Assembly (NCBI GenBank): GCA_000442125.1
Contig: KE546969.1
Span: 1,426,001 to 1,490,000, forward strand
Direction: 5' to 3'
Length of the DNA stretch: 64,000 bases
From: Opeltia flavorubescens
Taxonomy: Eukaryota > Ascomycota > Lecanoromycetes > Teloschistales > Teloschistaceae
Below, piece by piece: positions 56,144 through 64,000 of the stretch. Every line of letters begins with the position of its first letter. Positions within the stretch are counted from its first letter, which is position 1. A program made the position numbers and the translations under genes. The notes below the pieces were generated by a model. That model searched no databases. It saw only the letters and a program-made list of their open reading frames with translations, and was not told the DNA's origin.

Positions 56144-57220
56144 ATGTGGGGAGCGTGGTTCGGCGGAAACTCCGCCCAGCGGAGGAAAGATGCGCCCAAA
56201 AAGGCAATACTAGACCTGCGGCAGCAGCTTGATATGCTGCAGAAGCGAGAACGGCATTTGGAGAACCAGATGGCGAATGAGGACAAGAAGGCGAGAGATA
56301 GTGTATCGACGAACAAGACTGGTACGTTCATCTTCTAGGCTCGCAGGATGAGGGGGGAAGTGAGGGGAATGAATGGGATGTGATGACTCCCGGGTGGAGA
56401 GAATGTGGGAGAAGAGCTGGCCGCCAAGACCTACTGGTGTTGAGAAAGCCTGATGGTGCTGAATGGACAGACAAATTGTTTCATGGGACGTACATGCTGA
56501 CCTCTATCCCTCCGCAACAGNTGCCCGTGCAGCGCTCAAACGAAAGAAGCAACACGAGAACTCCCTCGAACAAACGAACGGTCAAATATCCATGCTCGAG
56601 CAACAAATATACTCTATCGAGTCCGCAAACATCAACCAAGAAACATTGGCCGCGATGAAGAATGCAGGGGCTGCGATGAAGACGATTCACGGTAAAATGA
56701 CGATGGAGGACGTGGATCAGACAATGTTCGTATCTATTTTACCCTATCAACCCTCCTTTTGCTCTTTACCATTCTTGCCCGATACATCAGCCCTTTTATC
56801 AAGCAAATATACACCCTAAGTCAAGTCGATCGAACAATATGCGAATTGCTGACATGCACTTCAATAGGGAACAACTCCGCGAACAACACGAGCTCACCAC
56901 AGAAATTGGTAACGCCATCACGTCCATGCCAATTACCGAGCCCATCGATGAAGACGAACTCGAAAATGAGCTTGCAGAAATGGAACAAGAGAAACTCAAC
57001 GATCGGATGCTGGATACAGGGACAGTGCCGGTGGCGGACAATGTGGGGAAGATGCCAAATGCAGTGCAGGGAGAGGGTAAGTTTCATGCCCCAGTCTTAT
57101 ACTGAGAATTGTGTGTATGCTCATCATGCTGTAGTGAGAGGAAAGTCGAAAGCGCAAGCTGTAGAGGAAGATGACGAGGAAGAAGAGCTACGGAAACTAC
57201 AAGCGGAGATGGCCATGTGA
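56144..57220 (+). CDS. SNF7: ESCRT-III core subunit Snf7 (Vps32)
   Basis: Snf7 polymerises on endosomes to cut intralumenal vesicles and also serves alkaline-pH signalling. Four exons (56144-56321, 56521-56725, 56868-57076, 57135-57220) give 225 residues. Motifs are WFGGNSAQRRKDAPKKAILD, LDMLQKRERHLENQM, ARAALKRKKQHENSLEQTNG, QIYSIESANINQETL, and LREQHELTTEIGNAITSMPI. The C-terminus EEEELRKLQAEMAM is the hallmark MIM/Bro1-binding end. Introns 1 and 2 are long for this window (199 and 142 nt). An ambiguous base (n, 56521) is the first base of exon 2, in the codon for the residue before Ala-Arg-Ala-Ala; by family comparison it should encode Ala. Confidence 0.94.
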
Positions 57221-57562
57221 ACCCAACGATCGGCATTACTACAAGCATAAACGGCGTCAAGGTCAAAGGCGGTCATGGAGAAACGGAGTGCTGTGGGGCG
57301 GAATCTAGATTTTCGAGAGGAAGACGGGTCTGTAGGAAGCAATCAAGGTAATCATGAATTCAGTATCGATGCTTGGTGGTGAATGACCCTTATCCCAACA
57401 TATCCCCTGAACCCATATCGAATTGTACATGCACCCCTCTTCATCAGGAACATGCTAGTAAACCCTGGAGCCGAACGTTAACCAAGGCTAGGTATTGGAA
57501 CCCCTCTTTTTTTTCAATTTCTACTTCAACGTTTATCTATCTTTCTGTCGAAAAGAGAAACA
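57221..57562. other. SNF7 3' flank, no gene seen
   Basis: 342 bp after the SNF7 stop with no convincing frame. The right end may be the leader of the possible gene that follows. Confidence 0.4.
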
Positions 57563-58581
57563 ATGCATAGTCGATCCTTATCATCCTTCACTCTCTACAC
57601 TTTCGTCATCATCCGTTTCAAAGATGCCCATTCTGTTTCACCGCCTGGCTTATTTCACAAGCATCGAAGTTCGACTTCAATGATCCACTACAGGACATTC
57701 TTTTGGATATACAGTGCTGGAGAAGGAGGAATATATCTTTGGATATTACTTGGAACTTCGAAAGGCGGGAAGAAGAGTAAAAAGAAACATGGTATGTGGG
57801 TTCCATCACCCCCTTTTTCTTCCTTGGATTTTTCTCGCTCAAATCGATAGTCCATGATGCATCGCATATTAATTTTTTCTGATTCAAACAATTCTCTTTC
57901 TTCTCCATCCCCCCCTTTCCCTGCCCCCAACAAGTCAATTTTCCACACCTTCCAAAACCGATATCAAACCCCCTTTCCTCCATCCACAATCCACAATTCA
58001 CACCCCCAACAGGGCTGCCCCTTCTCCACCTCCCGCGCCCACTCCTCCTCTCCACCACCACCACCACCACCATCCTCCTCCTCCATCACTCCACAAACAA
58101 CTTCCGCAAACCCACCACTTATCACTCCACTAACCTTCTCACCTTTCACCGCTCCAACCTATCCTTCGAGTCCTTGGTATGTGACGGAGGAGCGGTATAA
58201 GGGGGTAAAAAACGGGTATGAGAAGTTGGAGGGAGGGAGGAGGATGGAGTATTGTCTTGGTACGAGGGCTATTAGGGGGTTGAAGGGGGGTTGAGGGGGA
58301 TGGGGGCTAGGGAGGGAGAGGAGGAGGAGAGGAGGAGGAGAGGGGAAGGGAGGAGGGGAGACGGGAAGGGAGTGTTTGTGATTGGTGTCGGTGTTGGTGT
58401 TTTGGAGTATGGTTTTGGTTTCTTTATGGACGGATGGACTTTTGAGTTGGCTGATTGGATCTTTTACGGATTGAATTATTGGATGCCCGTGTATCTCTTC
58501 AAGAACCCAAAACCTGTAGGTCGAATAAAACTCTTCCTCCAAGAAAGACGAGGGAACGATGATTACCATTCATTGATCTAA
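57563..58581 (+). CDS. possible unknown gene, exon structure unresolved
   Basis: Three open plus-strand segments look partly coding. The first (to about 57790) ends GEGGIYLWILLGTSKGGKKS with a GTATGT donor just after. The second (57854-58290) has FSTSRAHSS as in mitochondrial presequences, a Pro run, and then SSPWYVTEERYKGVKNGYEK and LEGGRRMEYCLGTRAIRGLK. The third (to 58581) reads FGFFMDGWTFELADWIFYGL, then LNYWMPVYLFKNPKPVGRIK. I could not fix the introns because the stretch at 58200-58370 is almost pure purine and offers many weak AG sites. If real, the product may be a mitochondrial protein with one membrane helix. Opposite-strand frames over the same region are Pro/Leu-rich and less convincing. 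Confidence 0.35.
57890..58380. repeat. pyrimidine tract switching to purine tract
   Basis: The + strand is dominated by C and T from about 57890 to 58160, including a CCA run near 58055. It then becomes dominated by G and A from about 58190 to 58375, with long ggagg runs. Such a switch could form a long imperfect hairpin in RNA. Confidence 0.7.
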
Positions 58582-58729
58582 TCTACTCTCCGTGCTGCAT
58601 TCAAACAAACTATATAAAAAAATGAGTTAGAAACACTCAAATCTTTCCAACAATTCAAACTCCGTCTATGTCAAGAAAATCTTTAAACCCTCATCTCGCC
58701 CCCCTTGTATTCATACCCCTCGACTCCAC

Positions 58730-61700
58730 TCAAAATCCCCACTGCTCCAACCACATCCCCATCCACTTCTCCCCCACAGCCTCCAACCCCCTAACCGTCT
58801 CACTCCTCCCCTCCGTCTCCCTCGTCTCCAACCCAGTCGTCCCCGCCCCCTGAATCCCCTCGTAAAAATCCAACAACTTAATACCTGGGTTCCGATCTAC
58901 ATCCTCCGTTTTCTCCGCTGAAGCCCTGAGTGCTTCGACCCAGGTTTCGAAATCGACCACTTTGGTTGGGTGGGTTTTGGATAGGTGGGCTTGGACGAGG
59001 GGAACGAGGTTGGACCAGGATGAGGGGTGAGGGTTCGTAAGATTAGAGGTGGTGTGGGAGGAGCTGGGGCTTGAGTTTGATGACGATGATAAAAGACCGA
59101 GTTCGATAAGAGCTTTGGCGGCGAGGTCGACGGGGATCCAGGCGATATCATCTTGAGCTGCCAGAGAATTGGGGAGGAGGTGCAAATAGGCGGAGGAGGT
59201 GATGACCTGCATTGTAAGATATTAGTGGTTGCTTGGAAGAATCGTTATGCTACAGTGTTGGTGGGAGGTTCGACTTACGCTAGGTAGCCACTCCTGTTTG
59301 TTCCACATTCCTCCTTTCTTGACCACCGGCCCTCCTATTTGGCCCACACGGACAATGGAGACTGGAATACCAGAAGTCTTGGCGGCATTCTCCAAGACAC
59401 GCTCGCCAATGTACTTGGACATAGCGTATCCAGTAGGTGCAGGAATGGTGAAGTCATGGAACGGAGCCTCTGGGACCTTCACGCCGGAGAATTTGGCATT
59501 CCAATTACCCAAGGTGGATATACTGGAGGTGAATAGGATCTTTGGGCGCATGGAGGATCCAATGGATAAGTTGATAAGATTGCGCAGACCTGCAAGCTGA
59601 GGTCTGAAGGAGGAGAGTGCAAGGTTGAAATCGACGGGATATTGGTTGTCTACGCGAACGCTGTTGTATTAGCCTAGGGTACATTTATTCATGGCATGCA
59701 AGACTTACGGATGATAAGCGTTACTTCGTCTGAAAGAAGCCTGTACTTCTCGTCGTCCAGACCGAGATTGGGCTTACTGAGGTCGGCCTGGAGGAACTCC
59801 GCTCTATGGTGCCAGTCTAGTATCAAACCGCGGGAAGCATGACTCAGGCTCTGTTGATCTTGGCTATTTGCTCGGCGATTCAAGCAGATGACTTTTTTCA
59901 CGTTAGAGGTCGTGAGAGCGACGTCCAACATGTACGAGCCGAGTGACCCAGTACTGCCAGTGAGGAGCACTGTTTGGCCCATCTCCACCGATCGTGAAGG
60001 AAGGACCTCGGAAGATGGTAAGTCAGCAGAGAATTCATCGACCATTTGCTCCATTTCTTTGATACGAGCACCTTCGGTATCTTGTTCCGTGCCTGTGTTT
60101 GGATCTAGCAACCCCAGTATGGCAGAGGCAAGCTTTGTAAGTGTCGGGTTTGAGTAGATGAGTTTGGCAGAAATTGCGCGGGAAGCTTGCTCGTTTTGTG
60201 AGGCGAGAGATGACTTGAGTTGGCGCGTCATGGTCATTACTTGTAAAGAATTCATACCCAGGCCGAAAAGATCGTCATCGGGTGCCATCGAGTCCAGATC
60301 ATAGGATTTTGTAATCAATAGCTTTAATGACGCCATTAATGAGCCATGGTCTTTGGTATCAAGGTCAAAATGTTCCACGGTATTTACGGCATCGAGATGA
60401 TTATAGAATTCGTCGATATCTTTGGCGTAGGCTTTCAGTGTTGCAGATCTCTTGACCGTGCCTTTATCCGTTCGAAGCATTGGCTCGTCTGGTTTGGTAA
60501 ACATGATATGGTCGTACAGCAGCTTTCCATATGATGGCGCACTCTCATTAGCTTTGTCGATGTAAGATTTGAAACTCTGATCGAATCCTTCTCGCTCTTC
60601 TACCGAGACAAGCTCCTCATGACGAAGTTCAATCAGCGCAGCAGGTTCAAACCTCGCCTGGCCGACTATGAGGGCTCCTTTCACCTCGGGATGGGAAAGC
60701 AGTGCTGCTTGCATCGCGCTGGGATTCAATTTCTCCCCATTTGATAACACAATGATATCATCGGATCTTCCAGCATAGAGCCACAAATACTCTTTTGAAG
60801 GATGTTTGACGTAGAGATCATGAGTATGGTATTCTTCCTGGTCAGGAAATGTGTACCAGGTGCTGTGGTAAGGATCTGTGCTCGGATGTCGGACAATCAC
60901 CATCTCATTCAGATCCTCATCAATATGTCGAAATTGGATACCCTGCAAATGCGGAGGATAATAGAAGTACTGCCATTCTTCTGGATCTGTTGTATACAGG
61001 GGCAGAAGGCTTGATTCTGAAGAACCCATAATGTCCAGAACATTAGTATACCGAGCAATGGTGTCGCCGGCACTCTTAGCTAATGGTCCTGAAGATACTG
61101 TTAATCCCGGAACGGTAGAATAAGCTTCTCCACTTACCTCCACCAAATCCCGCATATTCTAGCTTTCGCAGTCGATCCAACGAAGCCTGTGATTGACTGA
61201 TTTCTTCCAAAATAGAAGGGCCCGTGGCAAAGATATCTATATCGACAGAGTCCAGAACATCATCGATTAGATCGGCGCTGATAGGTCGTCCAGCAGGTGG
61301 CCATATGACAGTTTCATCGAAGTAAATAGGAGCGGCCAGTGCCCATAGAATAGCAGCCATCTAAATAGATCGTCAGCGGCGACTCTTCAAATTACTCTCC
61401 TCAAATGATCCTTTCTAGACTATGCATGGTAATCTCTTCAGGGATTACGACGGCGACACGTCGTTTCCCCCCAAATTGAACACCCAAGCACGCGGCTAGA
61501 CATACGGGTCAACAGAATAGCCAGCGACTTACATGGAATGGCGGCAGCGCGCAGAGGCTACGACTCTTTGCTCTAAAGTGAATGACCTGAACTTGTTGAC
61601 CCTCAAATGCTGGCAGCGTCTGCTGACTATCGACCGACGCAAGGCCACCGTGGTATAGGGTTACAGGCTTAGGGAGGCCAGTGCTTCCCGAAGTATGAAT

Positions 61701-62335
61701 AACAAGAAAGGGGTCATTGCGAGCTTCCTCAAAAGTCTTGCCGTACGGATAGGGAGCGACATCGCCCTCTGAAAGAAGATCTGCCAAGCTTCCGATAATG
61801 ATGTGGCGCGGACCGTTCACTGTCAAGAGTTGGTCCACCTTTATTTCCGAAGAGGTGATCAAAGCACGACATTGAGTCTTTTCGAAAAGAGCCTGTGTTC
61901 CTTCGATACTGTTTCGTGGAGATGGATAAAGTGTCTACATCACGGTCAGTACTGACCCAAAAGTAGTCGACTGCTAAGGCATCACGCACCTTGAAACCAA
62001 CTTTAGTGGCGGCCAAGGCGAAGATGAAATATCTTATGTCCGCTATAGTAGGCTTTAGTATGTTCCATGTGGTAAGATAATTGCAAGAAGATATTACCTG
62101 AGCCAATATACGCGAGAGTCTCGAATGAAATACTTTTTCCAAAGGTCTGTTCTAGCCAGCGTGCCACACGGTTAATAGTTCTAGCGAGAGTGCCGTAGGT
62201 TATCTCATGCATTCCATCTTTGAAGTCTGTTGACTTAGGGACTAGCGCATTTATATCATCCGGCCTTTCACGAGATCGATCGTCGATCACGTTCGGCAGC
62301 AATCTATGGCCATAAGGAATTTCCGCAGTCTTCAT
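58730..62335 (-). CDS. NRPS-like reductase (adenylation-carrier-thioester reductase)
   Basis: It activates a carboxylic acid as acyl-AMP, loads it on a phosphopantetheine arm and reduces the thioester to an aldehyde or alcohol. Seven exons (62098-62335, 61990-62042, 61533-61934, 61138-61360, 59709-61088, 59279-59649, 58730-59206) give 1047 residues. The A domain starts KTAEIPYGHRLLPNVIDD. It has the A3 core LVIHTSGSTGLPKP, A5 LDIMGSSESS, A7 YLWLYAGRSDDII and the A10 lysine in KGTVKRSATLK. The carrier site is DDLFGLGMNSLQV. The reductase has TVLLTGSTGSLGSYML and the YAMSK catalytic pair. There is no condensation domain. The acid substrate is unknown; similar fungal enzymes often take aryl acids. 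No clear tailoring gene lies beside it inside the window. Confidence 0.93.
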
Positions 62336-63950
62336 AGCGAGATAAGGTGATAGTGTCCAATTTCAACAGACAGATATTGATATGAAAGTAGTTGAAGAGT
62401 CTCTTGAGAAATCGAAAGGAAGCGACGCAAACGATCAGACTTATATAGTCCATGTGGAACAGTCGGCATGCTGTTGTCCGAGACAGAAAATGTCGCATTG
62501 GTAAGAGCCTCGCGTTTAGTCGAAGTATCGACGACATTTTCGTCACTGACATGAGATAGAGTGCCCCCAATAGGAAAACGGTTGATACGGCAATCTTTTA
62601 CCTCGAGACTTAAAGGAGCAATCTGAGATCGTGATTTCCAATGCCTCGGCAACAGCCCTTATGATGTCAGTTTTGATACAGAAACCTTGATGTAGATAGA
62701 GAAAAGGCTGCAAGATGACTCGATGAGAAGGTCATGGGCCACGAAAACTCGAAGCAGTTCATGACGAAGTAAGCTGCTTGTGTGCTAGAAATACGGAATA
62801 TCGGTTGATTCTCCCGCAGTACGAGCCGTACCGTCCCGACCTAACCGAATGTGTGTAACATGGGGTCGGCTTTAGGTGTCACCGACTGGCCGACGTCGGA
62901 GTAATCGCACCATATATCTCCTACAGGATTAGTAGCCTCGGTATATTGCCATTATCATTTGTCACAACACCACCATGGTCTTGGAGCGATATCGCTTACT
63001 GTAAGGTGCTTCATCAGCGAGCCGGCAACAAACGCCTACCTCAGTGCTCTTGAATGTTGGGAAATGTAAACCAATTAGCTAAAACGGCTGTATTGCAGAC
63101 ACACAGAATAACTTCGGTTTCCAGATCACCGTCCTCAGCATATTTGTGATTTCAGACATGCGCCAGGCGTGTTGCAATCTTTTCGTCATCATGCAGATGA
63201 GGGATGGATAACCGTACAGTCGGTATCTAATGAAAACTTTTCCGTCTCATTCTTTCTTCGGTGGCTGCATTTGGCTCTTTTCGTTATCAGCACCTACTTT
63301 CTCAACCGGATATCGTGTCTCGGCTGACGATGTAATTGCATTCGACCCGAGACCCTAAGCCTATCGACCTGGAGTAGAGGAAGGGGGAACATGTCGCGCG
63401 AACATTCGCGTCGACGCATAGCAGTCTACACAATGTAAGCTTTTTAGACAAGCTATTGTTGCTTGTCACAAAGGCAATAACCCAGCATTTCATACTGTAT
63501 ATGTTGTCGATGGCGATTGTCGGATCCTCTCGTACTTGTTGATGCAGTCTGGACCTCGATAAACCGGATGCTATAATATTGTAGTAGATGATGTGTCGCT
63601 TTTTCCTGTGGCCGGGAGAGGCATCTGGGCAGTTTTTGCGAGAACTTCCCACTGTGACTCTACCCTCTGCAAATACAAATGAATGATTGTCACACAGGGA
63701 AAAGAAGAGCCACCATAGAAAAACAAGTAGCCTGAATTTCCCTTGGGAAAAAACATTTGACGTAGCATATTGCAGCATAAGACTCACATGTTGCTTTCAC
63801 TGCACGTTCAGAAGTGAAAGCCTCGTCACCTTGTGTGATTGAATGTCTGAGTCAACAACCAAATATTTTGCATATAAAAGTGTGAAATTCTTTGCACCAT
63901 TAAAGTAAGGACTGATCTCCTACCTCATCTCATACTACCAGACTACCAAG
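62336..63950. promoter_or_regulatory. 1.6 kb divergent region beside the NRPS-like gene
   Basis: It separates the NRPS-like start from a plus-strand start at the right edge. Frames such as 63302-63787 (-) look like chance. A TATA box candidate (tataaa, 63873-63878) lies 73 bp before the ATG at 63951. No other gene was seen. Confidence 0.45.
63873..63878 (+). promoter_or_regulatory. TATA box candidate
   Basis: tataaa within catataaaag, 73 bp upstream of the edge ATG. It is the clearest TATA-like element I noted in the window and suggests a regulated promoter. Confidence 0.45.
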
Positions 63951-64000
63951 ATGCTCGACCAGCAAGCCACTTCCGCCAAACCTCTGCAACGAGCTGATTG
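63951..64000 (+). CDS. start of a gene cut by the window edge
   Basis: ATG CTC GAC CAG opens a frame (MLDQQATSAKPLQRAD) that runs off the window without a stop. The context is favourable: ccaag before the ATG and a TATA box at a plausible distance. Only 16 codons are visible, so no function can be given. It might belong with the divergent NRPS-like gene as a cluster. Confidence 0.4.
   Translation, partial: MLDQQATSAKPLQRAD

Noticed and set aside
63302-63787. 161-codon minus-strand frame with a hydrophobic N-terminal part
   Set aside because: The hydrophobic stretch is short and followed by random-looking sequence. No splice partner or family motif was found.

Overview
The window is eukaryotic and looks like chromosomal DNA of a filamentous ascomycete (Pezizomycotina). 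Genes are interrupted by short GT-AG introns, mostly 45-100 nt, often with a CTAAC/CTGAC-like branch site. Gene content fits this too: class III chitin synthase, AtfA-type bZIP, Opy2, HIU hydrolase, NRPS-like reductase and fungal Ten1. I see no rRNA or tRNA gene, transposon or CRISPR, and no clear sign of recent transfer. Species and lineage cannot be fixed from the sequence alone.

Layout. 0-8.2 kb: an F-box/Cys-rich protein, a damaged-looking unknown gene, proteasome subunit alpha1 (SCL1) divergent from a mitochondrial PPR protein, and a C2H2 protein. 8.2-10.4 kb: gene-poor. 10.4-13.8 kb: GET3, a class III sirtuin, and a divergent HIU hydrolase. 13.8-15.9 kb: gene-poor. 15.9-29 kb: a GT2 glycosyltransferase, SPC98, a WKF-domain protein, UBC12 and a class III chitin synthase. 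29-41.9 kb: OPY2, DUG1, a BUD2-like RasGAP and a disordered conserved-looking protein. 42.4-48.7 kb: MRPL20, CPR6/Cyp40, DTD and NOT3. 48.7-53.1 kb: gene-poor, with one small two-exon gene. 53.1-57.2 kb: atfA, TEN1 and SNF7. 57.5-58.6 kb: a possible unknown gene across a strand-composition switch. 58.7-62.3 kb: a seven-exon NRPS-like A-T-R reductase. The right edge carries the start of one more gene.

Most genes are unrelated housekeeping functions: proteasome, neddylation, tail-anchored protein insertion, glutathione peptide cleavage, mRNA deadenylation, ESCRT-III, telomere capping and tRNA proofreading. Two thematic pairs may be chance: OPY2 and AtfA (both HOG pathway), and the GT2 enzyme with the chitin synthase (both cell-surface polysaccharide synthesis). 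The only specialised-metabolism gene is the NRPS-like reductase. I rebuilt exon structures by hand from splice consensus, reading frame and protein-family knowledge. Very small exons recur: 7 nt first exons in SCL1 and DTD, a 10 nt internal exon in CPR6, and 19-32 nt exons in OPY2, DUG1, DTD, UBC12 and the C2H2 gene.
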